DNA of 9,378 nucleotides, from the NCBI GenBank assembly GCA_015489095.1, contig WFMN01000115.1, forward strand, positions 1 to 9,378. Direction: 5' to 3'. This document shows positions 1 to 5,691 of the stretch, piece by piece. A program made the position numbers and the translations under genes. Numbering within the stretch: position 1 is the stretch's first letter; each line of letters opens with the position of its first letter. This DNA comes from Mariprofundaceae bacterium (GTDB lineage: Bacteria; Pseudomonadota; Zetaproteobacteria; Mariprofundales; J009). Under the pieces are notes generated by a model. That model had not been told where the DNA came from and searched no databases. It worked only from the letters and a program-made list of their open reading frames with translations.

Positions 1-628
1 GCTCAACATCCACGCCTCGCTGCTGCCGCGCTGGCGGGGCGCCGCCCCCATCGAGCGCGCGCTGCTGGCTGGGGATCGCGAAACCGGCGTCGCCCTGATG
101 CAGATGGAAGAGGGGCTGGATACCGGACCGGTCTATGCCAGCCGCACCCTACCCATCACTGCGGAGTGCCGTGGCAGCGACCTGTGGCGGCAGCTCTCCC
201 AGCTAGGCGCCGAGCTGCTGCGGGAGAGCCTACGCCCCTTGGCCGCGGGCAGCCTCACCCCCACCCCCCAGCCCGAAGAAGGCGTTACCTACGCCGCCAA
301 ACTGACCGCCGCCGACCGCATCATCGACTGGCGGCGGCCGGCCGCCGTGGTGGATCGGCAGGTGCGCTGCTTCGCCCCCAAACCGGGCGCGCGCTGCAAG
401 ATCAGCGCAGGCTCGCTGGAGGGAAAGTGGCTGAAGATCATTGACGGCGCCATCGTCGCATCCAGCGATCAATCCCCCGGCAGTTGTCGGCTGATCGATG
501 GCGCCATCTCCGTAGGCTGCGGCGAAGGTACCGCCTACCGGGTGCACACCCTGCAGCCGGAGGGCAAGCCCGCCATGGCCGCCGACGCCTTCTGGCACGG
601 CCTGCGTGGAGGCGGCCTGACGCTATGA
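1..628 (+). CDS. fmt: Methionyl-tRNA formyltransferase, C-terminal two-thirds (5' end outside window)
   Basis: The product formylates the amino group of methionyl-initiator tRNA using 10-formyltetrahydrofolate, in the cytoplasm, for translation initiation. The reading frame is open from base 2 and gives 208 visible residues. The fragment opens with the family signature NIHASLLPRWRGAAPI (visible residues 2-17), which carries the conserved Asn2 and His4 of the formyl-transfer site. MQMEEGLDTGPVY follows, with the third catalytic residue, Asp, at visible residue 40. The C-terminal tRNA-binding beta-barrel domain is recognisable from TYAAKLTAADRIIDW to the end (HTLQPEGKPAMAADAFWHGL). E. coli Fmt is about 315 residues and its matching Asn is near 108, so roughly 105 N-terminal residues (most of the Rossmann half) are missing. 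The stop codon overlaps the start of panE (ATGA), so the two are probably cotranscribed and translationally coupled. No deviation from the family is visible in the part present. Confidence 0.96.
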   Translation, partial: LNIHASLLPRWRGAAPIERALLAGDRETGVALMQMEEGLDTGPVYASRTLPITAECRGSDLWRQLSQLGAELLRESLRPLAAGSLTPTPQPEEGVTYAAKLTAADRIIDWRRPAAVVDRQVRCFAPKPGARCKISAGSLEGKWLKIIDGAIVASSDQSPGSCRLIDGAISVGCGEGTAYRVHTLQPEGKPAMAADAFWHGLRGGGLTL

Positions 629-1539
629 GGGTTGCGATCGCCGGTGCCGGCGCCATCGGCTGCCACTACGGCGCCCAACTGCTGCGCGCCGGTGTCAAGG
701 TACGCTTTCTCGCGCGTGGCCACCAGCTCGCCGCGCTGCAACAGCATGGCCTGACCCAGTTCAGCGCGGGGCAGCAGCGCCACTTCACGGTCACCGCGAG
801 CGGCGACCCCGCCACCCTCGCCGACAGCGCCGTCTGGCTTATCTGCTGCAAAACCACCGCCCTGCCCGACCTCTGCCGGCAGATCGCCCCCCATGTGGCA
901 CCCGAAGCCGTGCTGATCACGCTGCAAAACGGGCTCACCGCCGGCGATATTGTTGCCGGAGAGTTCCCCCACCACACCGTCATGGTCGGCAGCGCCTTCA
1001 TCGGCACCCGCATCGACCGCCCCGGCGAGGTGATCCACTCCGCCGCCGGCCATCTGCGGATCGCCGACTGGCAGGGGCGGGGAAGCGACATCATCGCCCC
1101 GCTTCTGGCACACTGGCAGCAGGCGGGAACCGATGCCAAGCTGGTGGACGACGGCCGCCTGATGCTGTGGCGCAAGATGGTGTGGAACTGCGGTTTCAAC
1201 GCCATCACCGCCATTGTCCGCCGCTACGCCCGCGATGTCGCCACCGATCCCGAACTGGCGCGCATCGCCAGCGCCGCCATGGATGAGTTGATTGCGGTTG
1301 CCCAGGCGGAAGGGGTTGCCCTCACCGAGGAAGATGCCCGGCGCAACATGGCGATCACCCGCACCATGGAGCCGGTCAAAACCAGCGCGTGGCAGGACAT
1401 CGAACGCGGCCGCCCGACCGAAATCGACGACCTCAACGGCGAGGTTGTCCGTCGCGCCGAGCGGCACAACATCGAGGCTCCGGTCAACAGGATGCTCACC
1501 GCGCTGATCCACGGCATTGGCAACCAACCCCCACATTGA
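625..1539 (+). CDS. panE: 2-dehydropantoate 2-reductase (ketopantoate reductase)
   Basis: This 304-residue protein should reduce ketopantoate to pantoate with NADPH, a step of pantothenate and coenzyme A synthesis in the cytoplasm. The N-terminal Rossmann fold starts at once with MRVAIAGAGAIGCHYG, a GxGxxG loop at residues 7-12. LQNGL carries the conserved Asn102. The helical C-terminal domain contains WRKMVWNCGFNAITAI with the expected catalytic Lys184, and then TSAWQDIERGRPTEIDDLNG with Ser254 and Glu266, the substrate-binding pair known from E. coli PanE. Length matches the family (about 300). The frame is open further upstream, but the nucleotide-binding strand fixes the start at 625, where ATGA overlaps the fmt stop. 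A GGAGG lies 12 bases upstream, rather far for a Shine-Dalgarno sequence, so coupling to fmt is likely. ApbA/PanE-family paralogues acting on other 2-ketoacids exist, so the exact substrate is inferred from the conserved residues. Confidence 0.9.
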   Translation: MRVAIAGAGAIGCHYGAQLLRAGVKVRFLARGHQLAALQQHGLTQFSAGQQRHFTVTASGDPATLADSAVWLICCKTTALPDLCRQIAPHVAPEAVLITLQNGLTAGDIVAGEFPHHTVMVGSAFIGTRIDRPGEVIHSAAGHLRIADWQGRGSDIIAPLLAHWQQAGTDAKLVDDGRLMLWRKMVWNCGFNAITAIVRRYARDVATDPELARIASAAMDELIAVAQAEGVALTEEDARRNMAITRTMEPVKTSAWQDIERGRPTEIDDLNGEVVRRAERHNIEAPVNRMLTALIHGIGNQPPH

Positions 1540-1613
1540 CTTGGCCGCGGAGCGTTTCCAGCCTTGCCGCCACCCAATCATTTTCCCTTCACCACATCCA
1601 ATCCGACGCGACC

Positions 1614-1630
1614 CATTGCCAATGGCAATG
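1614..1630. repeat. Perfect small inverted repeat in the panE-glgP gap
   Basis: CATTGCC, a three-base spacer AAT, then GGCAATG form a perfect 7-bp stem. It sits near the middle of the 127-base gap (1540-1666), 74 bases after the panE stop and 36 bases before the glgP start. No T-run follows on either strand, so it is not a standard intrinsic terminator. It could be a weak RNA hairpin ahead of glgP or an operator-like site. Nothing else in the gap stands out, and I find no convincing -10/-35 pair. Confidence 0.45.
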
Positions 1631-1654
1631 CGCCGCCCCGATTGACGGCAACCC

Positions 1655-1660
1655 AAGGAG
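1655..1660 (+). promoter_or_regulatory. Shine-Dalgarno site that sets the TTG start of glgP
   Basis: AAGGAG lies six bases upstream of TTG at 1667. The frame has no ATG or GTG ahead of the conserved N-terminal segment, and this strong, well-spaced ribosome-binding site supports the non-standard TTG start. Confidence 0.75.
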
Positions 1661-1666
1661 CCACCA

Positions 1667-4228
1667 TTGCATAAAGACCAAAGTAAAACCTATCATGTCC
1701 AGATCCGCCCGCAGATCCCCGAGGCGCTCGCCCGCATGCAGGAGATCGCCGACGACCTGTGGTTCTCGTGGAACCACAAGGCACGCGCGCTGTTTCACCA
1801 GATCGACCAGACGCTGTGGACGCTGACCGGACACAACCCAAGGCTCTTTCTGCGTCGTGTAAGCCAAAACCGCCTCAACGACATCGCGACCGACCGTGCG
1901 TTTCTGTCGCAACTGAACAGTGTTCTGGCCGACTACGACTCCTACCGACTGGTCGAACACCAGTGGTTCCAGCGCGAACACGGCGACAAATCCAACCACT
2001 CCATCGTCTATTTCTCCGCCGAGTTCGGCCTGCATGAGTCGCTACCGATCTACTCCGGCGGCCTCGGCATCCTTGCCGGCGACCACTGCAAGGCGGCCAG
2101 CGACCTCGGCCTCCCCTTCACCGCGGTCGGCCTGCTCTACCGCAAAGGGTACTTCATGCAGGAGATCGATGTGCACGGCAACCAGATCGCCATCGATCTT
2201 CCCTCCCGCTTTGAGGATCTCTGCATCGAGCCCGCCGTGCATGACAAGCGCGAGGTGTTTGTCACCGTCGAGCTGCCGGGGCGCGAGCTGCACCTCAAGG
2301 TGTGGCAGGTACGCATCGGCCACATCCGCATGCTGCTGCTGGACGCCGACATCGAGGCCAACAGCGATGAGGACCGCGCCATCACCTACCAGCTCTACGG
2401 CGGCGGCATCGAAAACCGCATCCGGCAGGAGATCTGCCTCGGCGTCGGTGGCGTGCGCGCGCTGCGGGCGATGGGCATCGCCCCCACGGTCTGGCACATC
2501 AACGAGGGCCACGCCGCTTTCGTCTCGCTGGAGCGCATCCGCGAGCTGCATACCGAACGCGACCTTGCATTCGATGTGGCGTTGGAGGCAGTCGCCGCCT
2601 CCACCATCTTCACCACCCACACCCCGGTTCCCGCCGGCCACGACATCTTCCCACCCGAGCTGTTCGACACCTACATGGGGCACTATGCCGACAAGATGGG
2701 AACCACCATCGAACGGCTGCGCGCGCTGGGCAGCGGCGATTTCGGCCACGGCGACTACGGCTTCAACCAAACCGCGCTGGCGATCAACACCTCGTGCTAC
2801 CAAAACGGAGTGGCCAAGCTGCATGGCGAGGTCTCATCCAAGATGTGTCAGCATGTATGGCCGGAAATCGCGCCGGAAGAGAACCCGATGACCTCGGTCA
2901 CCAACGGGGTGCATCTCCCAACCTGGCTGGCGCAGGAGTGGATCAACACCTTTGACCAGCAGTTCGGCGGCCGCTGGCGCAGCCACTTCATGGATCGCCC
3001 GTTCTGGGAGTGCATCCACGACATCCCCGACGCCATGTTCTGGAGCATTCAGCACACCAACAAGCAGCGGATGCTGAGCTACATCCACCACTTGCTGCAG
3101 CAGCAGGCGGAGCGCAACGGCGAAAGCGCCCAGTTGGTGCAGAAGATGACCCGCCACTTCGACTCGCGCACGCTGGTTATCGGCTTCGCCCGCCGCTTCG
3201 CCACCTACAAGCGCGCCACCCTGCTGTTTCACGACGAGGCGCGACTGCGCGAGATCCTGAGCGACAGCGACCGTCCGGTGCTGTTCCTCTTCGCCGGCAA
3301 GGCCCATCCCGCCGACGAGCCGGGGCGCGCCCTGATCCGGCAGATCCATCAACTGGCGCGCAAGCCGGAGTTTATCGGCAAGGTACTGATGCTTGAGGGC
3401 TACGACATGACCCTATCGCGCTACATGCTTTCGGGGGTGGATGTGTGGCTGAACAACCCGCGGCGGCCGATGGAGGCCTCCGGCACCTCCGGCATGAAGG
3501 CGGCAATGAACGGCGCCCCCAACTTGAGCGTGCTCGATGGCTGGTGGCCGGAGGGCTACAAGGGCGACAACGGCTGGGTCATCGGCGGCGAACGCGATAT
3601 CGACGATCCCCAGCTGCACGACGCCGAGGACTCGCGCTCGCTCTACCATGTGCTGAAACACGAGGTGATCCCCACCTACTACCAGACCAACGAGCAGGGC
3701 TATTCGGAGAGGTGGGTCTATACCTGCAAGCGGGCGATGATCGAAAGCATCCCCTACTTCAACACCCACCGCATGGTGGCGGAATATACCGATCGCTTCT
3801 ATGTCCCCGCCTCCGACCACGGCCGCACCATGAGCGCGCGCGCGTTCGCCCGCTCAATCAAACTGGCGGAGTGGAAACGCAAGGTGCGCATCGGCTGGCC
3901 GCAGGTCTCCCTCGCCGCCGCGTGCGACATGGCTGAGGAGACCATCTGGAAACAGGGGGAATCCATCACCTTCAAGATCCAAGCCAACCTAGGGGAACTG
4001 GCGCCGGAGGATGTGCGGGTCGATGCCGTGTTGATGCGCCCCTCGCTGCACAAGGCCTCCGGCATGCGCGAATGCGGCTTCATCCCCTTCACCCACGAGG
4101 GCGACGGCATCTTCTCCGGCGATATCACCCCCGAGGATAGCGGCGATTACGAATACCGTTTCCGCATCTACCCCACCCATGAAGACCTCCCCCACCCGAT
4201 GGCCATGGGCATGATGAAATACCTGTGA
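1667..4228 (+). CDS. glgP: Alpha-glucan (glycogen/maltodextrin) phosphorylase, GT35, short bacterial type
   Basis: This 853-residue cytoplasmic enzyme should release glucose-1-phosphate from the non-reducing ends of alpha-1,4-glucans by phosphorolysis. It belongs to the TIGR02094-like phosphorylases: the N-terminus (DDLWFSWNHKARALF, about residues 27-41) looks like the DUF3417 segment, unlike E. coli GlgP/MalP. Conserved stations are YSGGLGILAGDH (129-140), WHINEGHAAF (276-285), TNGVHLPTW (412-420), the phosphate-site region FARRFATYKR (507-516) and the pyridoxal-phosphate motif EASGTSGMKAAMNGA, with the cofactor lysine at 611. A C-terminal beta-rich segment from about residue 765 (ESITFKIQANLGEL) ends the protein at family length. 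The start is TTG at 1667, supported by the AAGGAG site. No other glycogen gene (glgA, glgB, glgC, glgX) is nearby; the gene is followed by two sugar-transferase-like genes. Motifs appear intact, so an active enzyme is expected, but its preferred glucan cannot be read from sequence. Confidence 0.95.
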   Translation: MHKDQSKTYHVQIRPQIPEALARMQEIADDLWFSWNHKARALFHQIDQTLWTLTGHNPRLFLRRVSQNRLNDIATDRAFLSQLNSVLADYDSYRLVEHQWFQREHGDKSNHSIVYFSAEFGLHESLPIYSGGLGILAGDHCKAASDLGLPFTAVGLLYRKGYFMQEIDVHGNQIAIDLPSRFEDLCIEPAVHDKREVFVTVELPGRELHLKVWQVRIGHIRMLLLDADIEANSDEDRAITYQLYGGGIENRIRQEICLGVGGVRALRAMGIAPTVWHINEGHAAFVSLERIRELHTERDLAFDVALEAVAASTIFTTHTPVPAGHDIFPPELFDTYMGHYADKMGTTIERLRALGSGDFGHGDYGFNQTALAINTSCYQNGVAKLHGEVSSKMCQHVWPEIAPEENPMTSVTNGVHLPTWLAQEWINTFDQQFGGRWRSHFMDRPFWECIHDIPDAMFWSIQHTNKQRMLSYIHHLLQQQAERNGESAQLVQKMTRHFDSRTLVIGFARRFATYKRATLLFHDEARLREILSDSDRPVLFLFAGKAHPADEPGRALIRQIHQLARKPEFIGKVLMLEGYDMTLSRYMLSGVDVWLNNPRRPMEASGTSGMKAAMNGAPNLSVLDGWWPEGYKGDNGWVIGGERDIDDPQLHDAEDSRSLYHVLKHEVIPTYYQTNEQGYSERWVYTCKRAMIESIPYFNTHRMVAEYTDRFYVPASDHGRTMSARAFARSIKLAEWKRKVRIGWPQVSLAAACDMAEETIWKQGESITFKIQANLGELAPEDVRVDAVLMRPSLHKASGMRECGFIPFTHEGDGIFSGDITPEDSGDYEYRFRIYPTHEDLPHPMAMGMMKYL

Positions 4229-4246
4229 CGACTTCACAAGAAGTCG
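4229..4246 (+). other. Perfect hairpin directly after the glgP stop codon
   Basis: CGACTTC, loop ACAA, GAAGTCG form a perfect 7-bp stem with a four-base loop, starting at the base after the glgP TGA. No T-run follows, so it is at best a factor-assisted terminator or a 3'-end protecting hairpin for the glgP transcript. It is the first of several palindromes in 4229-4399. Confidence 0.5.
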
Positions 4247-4283
4247 GCATCGCGGCCATGGAAGGTTCGGGGAAAGGATTCCC

Positions 4284-4328
4284 CTCCTACAGGCTGTAGG
4301 AGCGGTTTCCAACCGCGAATGACCGCGG
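4284..4328 (+). repeat. REP-like palindromic element (GTAG type) between glgP and the glycosyltransferase gene
   Basis: Two linked palindromes are visible. CTCCTAC (4284-4290) pairs perfectly with GTAGGAG (4296-4302) across AGGCT. GCGGTT (4302-4307) pairs perfectly with AACCGC (4311-4316) across TCC. A further GCGG at 4325-4328 can pair alternatively with CCGC at 4313-4316. The core GTAGGAGCGGTTTCCAACC has the layout of GTAG-headed REP sequences (GTAG, then a GC-rich hairpin, then GCGAA) that are dispersed in gammaproteobacterial genomes and mobilised in trans by RAYT (TnpA_REP) transposases. Only one copy is visible and no RAYT gene lies in the window, so the REP assignment rests on resemblance, not on counted copies. 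The apparent ATG of the next gene (4319) lies inside the element. Confidence 0.65.
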
Positions 4329-5059
4329 ACGGACTTGTTGCGATCTGCTCATCTGTAGCATCCGAAGAAAACCATGGCGATGGCTCCATCGCCGTGGTTG
4401 TCCCGCTGCTCAACGAAGCAGCCGCCCTTCCCGCGCTGCTTACCATGCTCGGCACCCTGCCCGTCGAGGAGGTGGTGCTGGTCGATGGCGGCTCCCGTGA
4501 TGGCAGCCGCGCGCTGCTTGCGGCATCCAGGCTGCGCTGGATCACCGCCCCCGCCGGCAGGGCCAGCCAGATGAACGCCGGCGCCGCGCAGTGTCGCAGC
4601 GACTGCCTGCTCTTCCTCCACGCCGACACCGTCATCACGCCGCAGGCGATTGCCCAACTGCGCCAAACCCTGCAAAACCCCACCATCCAATCGGGCCGTT
4701 TTGATATCCGTTTCGACAGCAACACACCACCGTTCCCCCTCATCGCCGCCATGATCAACCTGCGCTCGCGCATCAGCGGGATCAGCACCGGTGATCAGGC
4801 GCTGTTTGTGCGCAGAAGCCTGTTTGAAGCCCTCGGCGGCTTCCCCGATCAGCCGCTGATGGAGGATATTGCCCTAAGCGCGCGGCTCAAACGGCACGGC
4901 GGCGTCGCTTGCCTGCGTGCCAAGGTGACCACCTCCTGCCGCCGCTGGCAGCGCCACGGCGTCCTGCGCACCATCCTGCTGATGTGGTGGCTGCGCTGGC
5001 AGTACTGGCGCGGCGTGCCGGCCGAACAGTTGGCACGCCACTACCGGCAGGCGCGCTGA
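4319..5059 (+). CDS. Family-2 glycosyltransferase, TIGR04283-like (rSAM/selenodomain-associated, arsenosugar-type)
   Basis: The protein is a GT-A fold glycosyltransferase expected to move a sugar from a nucleotide donor to an unknown acceptor. The conserved core opens with IAVVVPLLNEAAALPAL (from about residue 24). It continues with VVLVDGGSRDGS, the metal- and nucleotide-binding LFLHADT (His101 to Thr104, Asp103 key), STGDQALFVRRSLFEALGGF (GDQ at 158-160) and PLMEDIALSARLKRHG (Glu182, Asp183). GDQ.LFVRR and LMEDI.LS.RL are hallmarks of the TIGR04283 group, originally named rSAM/selenodomain-associated transferase 2 and later linked to arsenosugar synthesis. At 246 residues it is slightly long: residues 1 to about 22 precede the first strand, look unconserved and begin inside the REP-like element. 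ATG 4319 has no Shine-Dalgarno sequence but is the only ATG/GTG/TTG in this frame between the glgP stop and the core. The stop overlaps the next gene (TGATG). No arsS, arsM or selenoprotein gene is visible, so the substrate is unknown. Confidence 0.87.
   Translation: MTADGLVAICSSVASEENHGDGSIAVVVPLLNEAAALPALLTMLGTLPVEEVVLVDGGSRDGSRALLAASRLRWITAPAGRASQMNAGAAQCRSDCLLFLHADTVITPQAIAQLRQTLQNPTIQSGRFDIRFDSNTPPFPLIAAMINLRSRISGISTGDQALFVRRSLFEALGGFPDQPLMEDIALSARLKRHGGVACLRAKVTTSCRRWQRHGVLRTILLMWWLRWQYWRGVPAEQLARHYRQAR
4370..4399 (+). other. Strong hairpin at the start of the glycosyltransferase conserved core
   Basis: Bases 4370-4383 (AACCATGGCGATGG) pair with 4386-4399 (CCATCGCCGTGGTT). This is a 14-bp stem with a single G-U wobble (4375/4394) and only CT between the arms, or 13 bp with a four-base loop once the top pair opens. 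It spans codons 18-27 of the gene, just before the first conserved strand, and encloses an out-of-frame ATG at 4374. No T-run follows, so it is not a classical terminator. A stem this strong this close to the start could affect translation of the transferase pair; that role is inference. Confidence 0.6.
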
Positions 5060-5676
5060 TGGCCACGCCGCAGGTGGTGGTGATGTGCAAGGCGCCCGTG
5101 GTCGGCCGGGTCAAAACCCGACTGATCGGCGGCGCCATCGATGGGTCGTCCATCGATGCACAGCAGGCAGCCGCCATCCACCGGCGGATGGCGGAGGTGG
5201 TCATCCGCCGTGCCATGCGCCTCTTTCCCGGAGCGGTCACCATCGCCGCCGACGATCCCTGTCACCCCTTTTTCGCCGCTTTTTCCTGCCCGCTACGCCC
5301 CCAGGGCGATGGCGACCTCGGCCGCCGCATGGCACGCCTCGCCGATGCCATGATCGACCGGAGCCCGCTGCTCTTTCTCGGCACCGACTCCCCCCACATG
5401 TCCCCCGACCGGCTGCTACAGGCCGCACGGCTCGCCGACACCTGCGATGCCGTCGCAGGCCCGGTGGAGGATGGCGGCTACGACCTGATCCTGCTCGCCA
5501 ACCGCAATGCCTTGGCGCTACTGCAAGCCATTCACTGGAGCAGCCCGCAAGTGTGGCAACAGACCAGGCAACGGGCACAACAGGCAAACCTCCGGCTCGC
5601 CTCCTTGGCAACCAGCTTCGATGTGGACACCGCTGACGATCTCGCCCGCTCCCGCAAGCTGGGCTGGAGCGCATAA
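5059..5676 (+). CDS. DUF2064 / TIGR04282-like transferase (nucleotidyltransferase fold)
   Basis: This 205-residue protein belongs to the DUF2064 group (PF09837), originally called rSAM/selenodomain-associated transferase 1. The group has a GT-A/MobA-like fold that suggests handling of nucleotide-activated sugars; to my knowledge the exact reaction is not firmly established. Visible motifs are VVVMCKAPVVGRVKTRL (residues 6-22, with the KAP..GRVKTRL loop), RPQGDGDLGRRM, LGTDSPHM (GTDSP at 108-112), GPVEDGGYDLILLA (EDGGY at 137-141) and the C-terminal FDVDTADDLA. The frame is open upstream to 4909, but the first beta-strand begins right after the ATG at 5059, and length fits the family. The start overlaps the preceding stop as TGATG, so coupled translation with the glycosyltransferase is very likely; no good Shine-Dalgarno sequence is seen. 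Its stop lies 15 bases from the convergent uvrC stop. Confidence 0.87.
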   Translation: MATPQVVVMCKAPVVGRVKTRLIGGAIDGSSIDAQQAAAIHRRMAEVVIRRAMRLFPGAVTIAADDPCHPFFAAFSCPLRPQGDGDLGRRMARLADAMIDRSPLLFLGTDSPHMSPDRLLQAARLADTCDAVAGPVEDGGYDLILLANRNALALLQAIHWSSPQVWQQTRQRAQQANLRLASLATSFDVDTADDLARSRKLGWSA

Positions 5677-5691
5677 GCAGAGCCCTTCCCG

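Noticed and set aside
484..624. Upstream extension of the panE frame
   Set aside because: The extra 47 residues overlap conserved fmt coding sequence; the Rossmann strand begins exactly at the ATG at 625.
1536..1565. TTGACT at 1536-1541 as a -35 box for glgP
   Set aside because: Nothing resembling a -10 box lies at 16-18 bases, and the hexamer covers the panE stop codon.
535..1656. Long open frame (373 codons) on the minus strand opposite panE
   Set aside because: GC-rich codon use in panE leaves the antisense frame free of stops. The translation is low in complexity and shows no family motif, whereas the plus-strand frame matches PanE throughout.
1920..2891. Plus-strand open frame (323 codons) inside glgP
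   Set aside because: It is the alternative frame of a well-conserved phosphorylase segment, dominated by Ser, Pro, Arg and Thr.
4909..5058. Upstream extension of the DUF2064 frame
   Set aside because: The extra 50 residues lie within the conserved end of the glycosyltransferase, and the family N-terminus begins at 5059.
5135..5158. Direct repeat CCATCGATG twice, 15 bases apart, in the DUF2064 gene
   Set aside because: It is a short in-frame repeat (AIDGS/SIDAQ) inside coding sequence, plausible by chance at this composition.
5661..5685. GGGCT...AGCCC as a bidirectional terminator between the convergent genes
   Set aside because: The stem is only five pairs with a 15-base loop and no T-run on either side.
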